Assembly (NCBI GenBank): GCA_018669005.1
Contig: JABJAL010000086.1
Span: 56,835-120,834 of the forward strand
DNA from: Nitrospinaceae bacterium
GTDB taxonomy: Bacteria > UBA8248
Direction of reading: 5' to 3'
DNA length: 64,000 nt
Shown here: in pieces, positions 9,512 through 16,625 of the stretch
Numbering within the stretch: position 1 is the stretch's first letter
Layout: each line of letters opens with the position of its first letter
Notes under the pieces: generated by a model
What the model saw: the letters and a program-made list of their open reading frames with translations, nothing else
Database searches by the model: none
What the model was told of the DNA's origin: nothing
Translations under genes and position numbers: made by a program

Positions 9512-9763
9512 TTAACAACACGAACACAGAAGTTTCTTCGGCTGCATTTTCGAGGCTAAGCTCATGGCGGTTAGCCTCACGATTGCTCTTTGCGCGAGAA
9601 TGAGATTTAAGTATTCGAGAAGAAAAGCGAATACTGATGTCTTGAGGCACTCCAGGTCGTAGCGAGGAGAACTCTCGGCATCTATGACCAACAAAAACAA
9701 GTGGGTGTCCAGAATGCGGCTAAATATCTGTCCATCAAAACAATGAAGCCGAACCGGATACAT
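9512..9763 (-). CDS. Small hypothetical protein, 83 residues
   Basis: Unrecognised. The ATG at 9763 is preceded by GGAGGGAGGGG with three bases of spacing after the purine run, among the strongest ribosome sites in the window, and the frame runs 83 codons to a stop 66 bases before the next gene. The product is rich in Leu, Ile and Val in its middle (LLEYLNLILAQRAIVRL) and ends KKLLCSCC. It fills the gap between the NapH-like gene (9835) and the kinase-like gene (9445) on the same strand, so it may be part of that operon. Composition alone does not prove that it is translated. Confidence 0.45.
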   Translation of the reverse strand: MYPVRLHCFDGQIFSRILDTHLFLLVIDAESSPRYDLECLKTSVFAFLLEYLNLILAQRAIVRLTAMSLASKMQPKKLLCSCC

Positions 9764-9834
9764 GCACCCCTCCCTCCAACAAACAGGGTAGGCCGACCCC
9801 AGCCGCCATATAATCCTCACTATTAAATATAGGT

Positions 9835-11130
9835 TTATGCAACAATTTTTTCGATCTTTTTGGCGCTATTCATGGGAGACACCCCATTTAAAGTGGACAC
9901 AGCCTCCTTAATTTCCTCTTTAAATCGCACCTTGCCCATAGGCATCTCCAGCCATTCATTCGTCGGCCTGTCTCTTTGGCCCACGCCAAAAGTGATCGCA
10001 TCCGTCGGACAAATATCCATGCATGCTCCGCAGGTGTAGCAATCCGGAATTACCTTGTCGCGATACAGAATAGCGTCCATCGCGTTTGATGGGCAAACTT
10101 TTACACAGGCATTGCACTTCGGGCAGTTACCGTAATCAATCTTTATTTTGAAAACACTGATTTTCTCTCCGAGCCAACCCACTAGGCCAAAGGGGCAAAA
10201 AAAACTGCACCAGGGCCGATAAACAACCAGGCTCGCAGCCAGAACGAGGAGGACCGCAGCTCCTCCGATGATGCTTAGATGAGTGGGCTTGAAGACGCGG
10301 AAAGGATCTATGGGCTCAAGTAGATCAAAGGCCCAGAGGAAGGCACCTCCAGTCATCGCTGCGAAGGTGGCAATGCGAATTCCGTTTGAGAGCCAAAAGG
10401 GTGGCTTTATTTGAGGAATGATTCCCCGACGATCACGCTTTCCCCGATTGAGGCGATGGAGAAGATCCTGAAACACCCCGAGGTGACATCCCCATGAGCA
10501 AATGAACTTGTTGGCAAGAATTACAGACAGCAAGAAGACTGAAAGTGCAATGGCCCGGGGAGGAAAAATAACTCCCGATATTCCCAGAAGCGTGATGGTG
10601 TCTTTAATTGTCCCCATTGGATTGGGTTCTGAGCCGAGCAAAACGCCAAAGATGAGCAAAGAGCTGGCGAGCATACCTTTTCGGAGCTTAGGGGTCACTT
10701 TCTTTCGAAGAACCAAATAAAAAACAACGAGAAGAAAAACCAACCAAAGAGCGAACTTCGAGAAAATCTTTATCCAGTTCTTCGAACCATGCTGTTCGCT
10801 AAGAGCTTGTGCCTTTCGAAGGCTTACCTCCGCATTCGCTATATTAATTCCAAGGTCACCTAAGGTTTTGCCATGAACCTCGTCGGACCCAAGAGAAAAG
10901 GCTTTTTGAACAACTTTCCGGGATAAGCCATTCACCGCAGCCACCTCGCTAAGAGGCATTTCCATTCGAAGGGTCAATTCAGCAGGAAGTTCTATTTTTT
11001 CTGGTTTTCCGCCCCACATACGATTCGACACAACAGAGATGAAGAGAACCACCGCAACTAGGCTAATGGCTTGAAAAATCACCACCCCAATTTTTTTTAA
11101 TTTTTCCACAACTTTATCCTCTCTATTCAT
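9835..11130 (-). CDS. NapH-like membrane 4Fe-4S protein with one helical module
   Basis: Membrane electron carrier of 431 residues. It has an N-terminal helix, then one copy of an approximately 60-residue helical module (about 48-108), then several membrane helices with the Cys pairs FICSWGC (211, 215) and WCSFFCPFG (308, 312), and a C-terminal ferredoxin domain with two four-Cys sets (336/339/342/346 and 364/367/370/374). NapH and NosR/YccM relatives move electrons between quinol and periplasmic partners. The OsmC stop and this start are 11 bases apart. Its best companion is the protein at 11677-13377, which has three copies of the same module. Partner enzyme unknown; the nearby Mo-enzyme is the obvious candidate. 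Confidence 0.85.
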   Translation of the reverse strand: MNREDKVVEKLKKIGVVIFQAISLVAVVLFISVVSNRMWGGKPEKIELPAELTLRMEMPLSEVAAVNGLSRKVVQKAFSLGSDEVHGKTLGDLGINIANAEVSLRKAQALSEQHGSKNWIKIFSKFALWLVFLLVVFYLVLRKKVTPKLRKGMLASSLLIFGVLLGSEPNPMGTIKDTITLLGISGVIFPPRAIALSVFLLSVILANKFICSWGCHLGVFQDLLHRLNRGKRDRRGIIPQIKPPFWLSNGIRIATFAAMTGGAFLWAFDLLEPIDPFRVFKPTHLSIIGGAAVLLVLAASLVVYRPWCSFFCPFGLVGWLGEKISVFKIKIDYGNCPKCNACVKVCPSNAMDAILYRDKVIPDCYTCGACMDICPTDAITFGVGQRDRPTNEWLEMPMGKVRFKEEIKEAVSTLNGVSPMNSAKKIEKIVA

Positions 11131-11141
11131 TCTGTTTTCCC

Positions 11142-11603
11142 CTACAACTGCATCATTTCAGGGGCTTCCAAAATGATTTCTGGCTCCAATGAAATTTTTG
11201 TACTAATCGTATGTGCAATGAGGCAATCCTTTTCGGCAAACTCAAGACACCAGCGGGCCAAATCTTCATCACCATCAGATGGAAGGACAACCCTCGGCCT
11301 AAGGGTGGCGTGGGTAAAGAGAAATTCCTTATCCGGGCGAGCAAGCGTTCCCTCGACATCACACTCGAAAGAGAGAAACTCGAGCCCCTTCCATTCCGCC
11401 GTCCCGAGAAATGTCGTCATGAAGCAACTGCTAAGCGCTGCCACAAACAGGTCCTCGGGCGACCAGATGCCAGCGTGGCCTTTAAACTCGGGTGGCGTCG
11501 CAACTTTTATATCGGGCTTTCCGTTACATGAAAGTGTCCCTATTCTTGCTATGTCCCAATTGACCTGTGTGCGGTATTTGAAGGTCTTGCTTTGGACTGC
11601 CAT
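11142..11603 (-). CDS. OsmC-family protein
   Basis: OsmC/Ohr fold protein of 153 residues. Two Cys expected of this family are present: Cys60 in ALSSCFMTTF and Cys127 in EKDCLIAHT. The family reduces organic hydroperoxides through this thiol pair, and some members handle persulfide-type sulfur. I start at the ATG at 11603, which has GGAGGAATT 4 bases upstream, rather than at the Met five codons earlier, which has no ribosome site. It lies between two NapH-like genes on the same strand, so in this place it may protect Fe-S centres or process reactive sulfur. Confidence 0.88.
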   Translation of the reverse strand: MAVQSKTFKYRTQVNWDIARIGTLSCNGKPDIKVATPPEFKGHAGIWSPEDLFVAALSSCFMTTFLGTAEWKGLEFLSFECDVEGTLARPDKEFLFTHATLRPRVVLPSDGDEDLARWCLEFAEKDCLIAHTISTKISLEPEIILEAPEMMQL

Positions 11604-11676
11604 GTTGAATTCCTCCATACGGTGCGAACTAAGTTTGCCCAGCGCTCACCATTGAACCCGTATTAAATCCTACCGA

Positions 11677-13377
11677 TCATTTTCGACTTTTCTTTATATC
11701 CCTCACCACGATTCGAAAGACCTCCACTTCTTTGCCCATCGGCTGCACAATTTCCCTCAATTGTTTTTTCTCGGATACATCAAGAGAAAAACCGATTCTT
11801 TTCGCGAAAACTTCTTTCGAAACTGCACTTTTGAGAATCAGTTCATGAAGCGTCCAGTAGCCACGAATCTGCTCGGCCTTGAGGCCAGGCATTTTGGGGA
11901 TATGTATCCCCTGCCGAACAACTTCTCGGAAGTGCTCGACGTGCTTCCCGAGTATTTGGGCTATGTCGCGAATTTTTTTCTCGCCCGATGTTTTCGTAGA
12001 AAAACCGACGGCCTCGGCAAATCGTTTCTTTGGAATGCCAGTTTTCGTGACGAGTTCATCGAGCGTCCAGGTACCGCGAATCTTGTCAGGGTCGAGAGGC
12101 TTTGCCGCAGCGACCTGAACCGGCGTCTGGGCACTCGTCTTTATTTGCCCGGACCCGACCGCGGAGACACCTTTTTCCTTGAGAAGAGCGGCCACGATAT
12201 CGCGAAAAATGTGGGGGTCGAACTCAATGTCGTATTTTCCGGCGATCTGTTTGATGGACACCTTGGGGTCTACCCGATCCGAAAGACCGGCTTTTTTCTT
12301 GAGCAACGCGACTGGAAAGCCGTAGGCGCTGGAGATTTCCTCGACATTCATGAAGCCGCGAATACCGGCAGGATCGAGATTGCCGTACAAATCCGTCGCC
12401 CTCGCCTGCCCCACTGTGACCCAGAGGCCCGTCACCCGGCCCGCGCCTAACACACCGAAGAAAATAGCAATCAGAGCGACAGCGAACACCGCCGGGCGAA
12501 CCGCTTTGCCGAACATACTGAACTTGAGCGTGTCAGGCTCGGGGCAAACGCTCACGCACTCAAGACACTGCAAGCATTCAGCCGAGGTGACCTTGTCCTG
12601 CATCATGGGCTCGGCTTTCACCGGACACACCTTGTCGCAAGCGTCGCAGAGTGTGCAGGTTGCGTCAGTACGAACGACTCCCATGCCGCCAGCCTTGCCG
12701 ACGATGCCGATCACCGCGCCAAGAGGGCACAAGTATCGGCACCAGAAACGCTCGATCACCAGTGAACCAAGAAGAACGGCCAACAGGATCGTGTTGCCAA
12801 TCCAGTGCTCGGCCGGGTCGATGCCGAAATGGAAAAAGGCCAGGAACGGATCGTATTCCCTGAACACCATCGTCCCGGTCGTCCAGGTGACAGCAACGAT
12901 AAGGGCAAGCACGACGTATTTAAGATAACGAAGTCCGCGGTCCCAGCTTCCGGTCGGGTTATAGCGCTTGCCAAGAATCTTTTTGCCTGCCTTTCCGATC
13001 CACTCTTGAATCGTTCCGAACGGGCAAATCCAACTGCAAAACGCCTTGCGTGTGAAAATCGTCACACCAATTAACGCAGCGAGAACGACAAACGCGCTCG
13101 GGTGCACCCGCTGCATGAATGTCCCAGTAACAATCCATTGATAGAGACCCTCGACAGCCCCGAACGGACAATAGGCCTCTACCGAGGGGACACCTTTCGC
13201 GCCGCCTCCCACCCACTGATGGGCGATGGCGATCCAGGTGATGAAGAAAAGGACCAGTGCTTGGATTCCAAAGCGCCAGAGGCGGGCTTCTTTCGCCCAG
13301 GCCCTTCTAACCGGTGCCCATGCTCTTCTTTCCGATGTCTTAACCGATGTCTTAAGAGGAAGAGTTTCATTAGACAT
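11677..13377 (-). CDS. Membrane 4Fe-4S protein with three C-terminal helical modules
   Basis: A 566-residue fusion. Residues 35-225 hold membrane helices with the Cys motifs AYCPFG (70), FCSWICPFG (114, 118) and WCRYLCPLG (213, 217), as in NapH/NosR/YccM. Residues 241-278 are a two-cluster ferredoxin (Cys 241/244/247/251 and 268/271/274/278). After a further helix (about 295-325) come three copies of an approximately 60-residue module at 334-398, 428-490 and 498-561, with consensus I-R-G-x-W/F-T/N-L/V-x-E-L/I and later F-A-x-x-x-G-F-S. A fourth copy is in the 9835-11130 protein. The module has the spacing of a small helix-turn-helix-like fold; its role is unknown. It is the first gene of the run reading down to 8741. 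Confidence 0.85.
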   Translation of the reverse strand: MSNETLPLKTSVKTSERRAWAPVRRAWAKEARLWRFGIQALVLFFITWIAIAHQWVGGGAKGVPSVEAYCPFGAVEGLYQWIVTGTFMQRVHPSAFVVLAALIGVTIFTRKAFCSWICPFGTIQEWIGKAGKKILGKRYNPTGSWDRGLRYLKYVVLALIVAVTWTTGTMVFREYDPFLAFFHFGIDPAEHWIGNTILLAVLLGSLVIERFWCRYLCPLGAVIGIVGKAGGMGVVRTDATCTLCDACDKVCPVKAEPMMQDKVTSAECLQCLECVSVCPEPDTLKFSMFGKAVRPAVFAVALIAIFFGVLGAGRVTGLWVTVGQARATDLYGNLDPAGIRGFMNVEEISSAYGFPVALLKKKAGLSDRVDPKVSIKQIAGKYDIEFDPHIFRDIVAALLKEKGVSAVGSGQIKTSAQTPVQVAAAKPLDPDKIRGTWTLDELVTKTGIPKKRFAEAVGFSTKTSGEKKIRDIAQILGKHVEHFREVVRQGIHIPKMPGLKAEQIRGYWTLHELILKSAVSKEVFAKRIGFSLDVSEKKQLREIVQPMGKEVEVFRIVVRDIKKSRK

Positions 13378-13465
13378 GACAGGCAGCTCCTATATTTCCA
13401 GAGGGAGGGCCATGTAAGTAATATAGGCATTCGCTTTCAAACGACCATTAATATTCGGGTGCCCG

Positions 13466-13497
13466 CCGGGAGGCGGCATTCGAATACCGCCTCCCGG
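13466..13497. terminator. Strong GC-rich hairpin
   Basis: CCGGGAGGCGG at 13466-13476 and CCGCCTCCCGG at 13487-13497 are perfect complements around a 10-base loop. The hairpin lies 20 bases past the stop of the 13518-14093 gene and before the next gene on the minus strand, so it should end or attenuate that transcript. No U-run follows. Confidence 0.6.
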
Positions 13498-13517
13498 AAA
13501 TGCATCCATCCTAGGGG

Positions 13518-14093
13518 TTACTCACTCTGAGGGAGGATATTGGCAGGCCCGTATCCGCCGGGGCCCATCATTCCGCGCCCTCTGCCGGGGCCGCCGCGCA
13601 TACCACCGCGCCCCCTGCCGCCGAAACTCGCCCCTGCGCCGCGCCAGGTCGGAAAACCAGCTTCATCACGAAGCGCCGTCGTTGTTCCGCCAACCGTGAC
13701 GCTCTTGGCGATGTGCGTGACATCCCCCCGGTTAACGGTCTTAGAAGCGAGCACCACAGCCTCATCGCCCGCCTTCGGCGAGAATTTTTGGGCGGTAAGA
13801 TAAAAATCTGGGCCCAGTAAAATACTCGTGGTTTTTCCCCCGGTCTCGATCTTGAGGGTATTCATCGGCCATCGTCCGTAACCACCAACAGTCTCAAGCG
13901 AAACCACCTTGCCCTTCAGCGTTTCGAGCGATGAGGAATCAAAATGCACGGGGCCTGTTCGTCCACAAGGAGCCCCGCCCCAACCGCGACCGCCACCGCG
14001 CCCCCAGCCGCCACCGGGCTGTGCCGACGATACCAGGGACATCGTCAACACGGCCACCGAAACCACTCCAGCCAAAACCAATAACTTTTTCAT
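13518..14093 (-). CDS. Secreted Gly/Arg-rich protein of unknown function
   Basis: A 191-residue protein with a Sec signal peptide (MKKLLVLAGVVSVAVLTMS, cleavage near SSA-Q). It then has a Gly/Trp/Arg-rich stretch, a globular beta-rich part from about residue 50 to 150 (LKGKVVSLE, KTTSILLGPDFYL, TVGGTTTALRDEAGFPTWRG), and a second Gly/Arg-rich tail. The ending LRDEAGFPxW resembles periplasmic OB-like proteins that I recall near redox operons of Deltaproteobacteria; no function is established. The ATG at 14093 has GGAGGG upstream, while earlier Mets in frame have none. It lies upstream of the NapH-like run but is separated from it by a hairpin. Confidence 0.75.
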   Translation of the reverse strand: MKKLLVLAGVVSVAVLTMSLVSSAQPGGGWGRGGGRGWGGAPCGRTGPVHFDSSSLETLKGKVVSLETVGGYGRWPMNTLKIETGGKTTSILLGPDFYLTAQKFSPKAGDEAVVLASKTVNRGDVTHIAKSVTVGGTTTALRDEAGFPTWRGAGASFGGRGRGGMRGGPGRGRGMMGPGGYGPANILPQSE

Positions 14094-14357
14094 GGTTCTT
14101 CCCTCCAGGAAAAAATCATTCATTGTGGGAGGACCGAGGGTGCGTTTATCCAAGAGAATATTAGCCATCCTCAATCTGCCCGATTAGACGATTTTCTGGA
14201 CCGAAAGTTCCAGTTCATGGCAAAAATTAACTTGCTGCGCCATGGAAAAATTCGCAGACGTGAATTAATACCGCGATTAGCAAATGTAACCAGAGGTTTA
14301 TAAAACGATAAATAATCAATACTTCGGCTTGTTGGTTGAGCCATACAATTTTGAGAC

Positions 14358-15035
14358 TTAATCTTTTTTTTGCATCGTCACCCGAAACAACTTTCGAGGC
14401 AGAGCTCCTTCTTCAAATTCATCTATTTCCAGAACTTCATATCCCCCGGCAAGATCCTGAACCTTCTTCCGACTGAAGAAATGAACAATAAATTTACCCA
14501 TCTCATATATGTCCTCGCCATGATGAACACCCGCCTTATAATGCGCATCTCCCGTGTGCCGTACTGTATAGACGTGTATCCCGCCCGGACGGAGCACCCG
14601 ACAAACCTCAGCGGCGATTCGCTCAATCTCCTCGTCTCTAAGCGCCATACAAAACAACATGTGGGAAAAACACGCATCGAACGAAGCATCGTCAAAAGGC
14701 ATAGGCTGCCGAACATCGCGGCAAATCGCCCGGACCGCATGCGCGACCCCGAGCGCACCGGCCCTAGACCTAATCGCCTTGCTGGCGGTTTCCGAATAAT
14801 CCATTGCTGTCACATTGAAGCCAGAATGAGCAAAATTAAAAGTATCGCGTCCTTGGCCACTTCCCAATTCAAGAATTTTTCGACAATTATTTCTCCTGAA
14901 AATTTTTACGGCCTCAATTGCCGCCCTACTAGGAGCCGCGCCGAACATTTCACGATTTTTCGAAAACATCAGTTCCCAGTGGAACTGTTGCGCATCCAGA
15001 GCGGCTTTTTCCTCAACAACATTCATGGTTGCCAT
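14358..15035 (-). CDS. Class I SAM-dependent methyltransferase
   Basis: A 225-residue methyltransferase. Motif I is ILELGSGQGRD (54-64), followed by the acidic turn VTAMDYSE and the motif IV region PMPFDDASFDACFSH. Start taken at the ATG at 15035, which has GAGG upstream. It lies 34 bases downstream of the DUF2703 gene, so the two are co-transcribed. DUF2703 genes often lie in arsenic loci, and arsR-acr3 is 9 kb away, so an arsenic- or thiol-methylating role is an inference. The Cys residues of classical ArsM enzymes are not obvious here, which argues for caution. Confidence 0.8.
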   Translation of the reverse strand: MATMNVVEEKAALDAQQFHWELMFSKNREMFGAAPSRAAIEAVKIFRRNNCRKILELGSGQGRDTFNFAHSGFNVTAMDYSETASKAIRSRAGALGVAHAVRAICRDVRQPMPFDDASFDACFSHMLFCMALRDEEIERIAAEVCRVLRPGGIHVYTVRHTGDAHYKAGVHHGEDIYEMGKFIVHFFSRKKVQDLAGGYEVLEIDEFEEGALPRKLFRVTMQKKD

Positions 15036-15069
15036 GAAATACCTCAAATAAAAACAGAATCGTCTTGTT

Positions 15070-15687
15070 TCAACTCTTTCGCCGATCCCATTTTGGGGTC
15101 TTTTCCCCACGTTTGGCAGCAAAAAAAGTTTTTAAATTTTCGGGAACATCCGTTTCCGCAGGCGTCTTTTCGGTCGCTTGAGCAGAGCCCGCATAAATTT
15201 CCCGAAGAATGTGATCAACGAGCATCCCCTTGGGAGGGGTGATGTATTCGGTTCCTTTAAAATTCCAGACGCGACAATTCACAAACTCACCACTTATCTC
15301 AGAGCAAGATTCACACACCTTTTCCTTCAGATCCGGCTGAATATCGCGTCCGTTTAAACGAATGGTGGGAGAGCTTTTCAATCCGACTTTTCGGGCCTCC
15401 GCCTCAGTTTGAATATGTTTTTTTCGAACGCTGATATCGATTCCAGTTTCAAGCAACAAATTGCGCAGGCTCGAAACTACTTCCTCAAGTCTATTTCGCA
15501 GTTCCTGGCAGCGCTTACACTGCGTTATGTCGATATAGAGAAATTCGATCAAAATCGACCGTATCTCTTTCTCCGAGGATAATTCTTCAGCTACGTCGCT
15601 TTTTGATTCCCCGCAAAGTGGACAAACACATGGATCTTTTCCTGAGGTTTCGAATTCGCAACAAGCCCATTGCTCACTCTTAGTCAT
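15070..15687 (-). CDS. DUF2703 thioredoxin-like protein
   Basis: A 205-residue cytoplasmic protein. After a Cys-rich N-terminus (Cys 9, 10, 20, 22, 25, with CPLCGES) comes the DUF2703 domain: IEFLYIDITQCKRC with the Cys57-x-x-Cys60 pair in thioredoxin-like position, then SSPTIRLNGRDIQ, then further conserved Cys (VCESC, FVNCRVW) and a conserved PPKGMLVDHILREIY. The ATG at 15687 has GGAGGATGGGG upstream. The family is uncharacterised but recurs in arsenic and heavy-metal loci of anaerobes. It is the first gene of a two-gene unit with the methyltransferase. Confidence 0.85.
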   Translation of the reverse strand: MTKSEQWACCEFETSGKDPCVCPLCGESKSDVAEELSSEKEIRSILIEFLYIDITQCKRCQELRNRLEEVVSSLRNLLLETGIDISVRKKHIQTEAEARKVGLKSSPTIRLNGRDIQPDLKEKVCESCSEISGEFVNCRVWNFKGTEYITPPKGMLVDHILREIYAGSAQATEKTPAETDVPENLKTFFAAKRGEKTPKWDRRKS

Positions 15688-16121
15688 CACCCCATCCTCC
15701 AAAACCTCTGACCTCACACTCGATAATCGCAGGTGCACTCCCCCCTCAAGCACTAAAGAGGCAAAATTTGTGCCATTCCAAAATTGGAAATGCTTTGCTG
15801 TTCCTAAAATGGTGTTCCATCTGACTTTAAAAAAGATGTCACGCACGAATCACTCAAGGCCGGGCCGGGATGATGGCGCATTGATGTGACGGCATGCCCC
15901 CTCAAATGAGTCAAAAAGTCCCTAAACATAATTCCAAATACTCTTCGGCAAAGAAGGTGCCTTAAATGTTTCTGTATACAATGTTCATTTATTGGGACTT
16001 ACTGTATTCGCAACCTTCAAATCAATACATTCCTACTTTAGGCATGTTTTTTGCTTTTTCAATGTACGTGGGGCGCAAAAGTTCGTCCTAACTTCAAGGT
16101 CGCTGCCTAAAGGAGAAACAA
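15688..16121. other. Divergent intergenic region without a visible gene
   Basis: 434 bases between the minus-strand DUF2703 gene and the plus-strand rhodanese gene, so it must hold two promoters. It contains a short dyad TTCCAA-AA-TTGGAA near 15777 and an AT-rich stretch at 15960-16060. No open frame, RNA fold or repeat was recognised. Confidence 0.5.
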
Positions 16122-16565
16122 ATGAAAAAACTACTGGTAACCGGGCTGGCAGTGATTTTCGCCCTAGCACTGACAGCTCCTACAGCAACTGCGGTCGAGA
16201 AATCTCCAGCCAGGGCCAAGCTCATAAAAATGATTAAGGACGCAAGAACCACGCACCCACAAATTAGCGTCACCGAGGCACAGATGCTCATGACCACCGA
16301 TCCGGAACTGCTAGTCATTGATGTGCGTGAACCGGCCGAATTTAAGGCAGGCAATGTAGCGGGCGCCATCCATATCCCGCGTGGGCTTCTTGAGTTCAAG
16401 CTCATAAAGCGGGAGAAAAATCTAAATCGCCCAATTTTGATTTATTGCCGCTCGGGCGCGCGAGCTTCGTTCGCAGGAGAGAAGCTCACAGAACTTGGCT
16501 ACACGAATGTGAAAAACATGACGGGCGGTTATCTGGCATATGCCAAGGCAATGAAAACAAACTAA
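16122..16565 (+). CDS. Secreted single-domain rhodanese
   Basis: A 147-residue periplasmic sulfurtransferase. Residues 1-24 are a Sec signal peptide (MKKLLVTGL...ATA). The rhodanese domain follows, with VIDVREPAEF at the start and the active-site loop YCRSGAR with Cys109. AAAGGAG lies upstream of the ATG. The gene lies 60 bases before the Mo-enzyme gene and is the first of three secreted rhodanese genes around it. Such proteins carry sulfane sulfur (persulfide) and could feed or empty the Mo-enzyme in the periplasm. The specific donor and acceptor are unknown. Confidence 0.88.
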   Translation: MKKLLVTGLAVIFALALTAPTATAVEKSPARAKLIKMIKDARTTHPQISVTEAQMLMTTDPELLVIDVREPAEFKAGNVAGAIHIPRGLLEFKLIKREKNLNRPILIYCRSGARASFAGEKLTELGYTNVKNMTGGYLAYAKAMKTN

Positions 16566-16625
16566 ATAAGCTGGCGGCCTGCGGCTCAAATCACCGAGCC
16601 ACGGGCCGCCTGGGAAAATATAATC

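Noticed and set aside
15775..15800. Possible sigma-54 promoter near TTGGAAATGCTTTGCTG
   Set aside because: The GG to GC spacing is one base short of the required ten.
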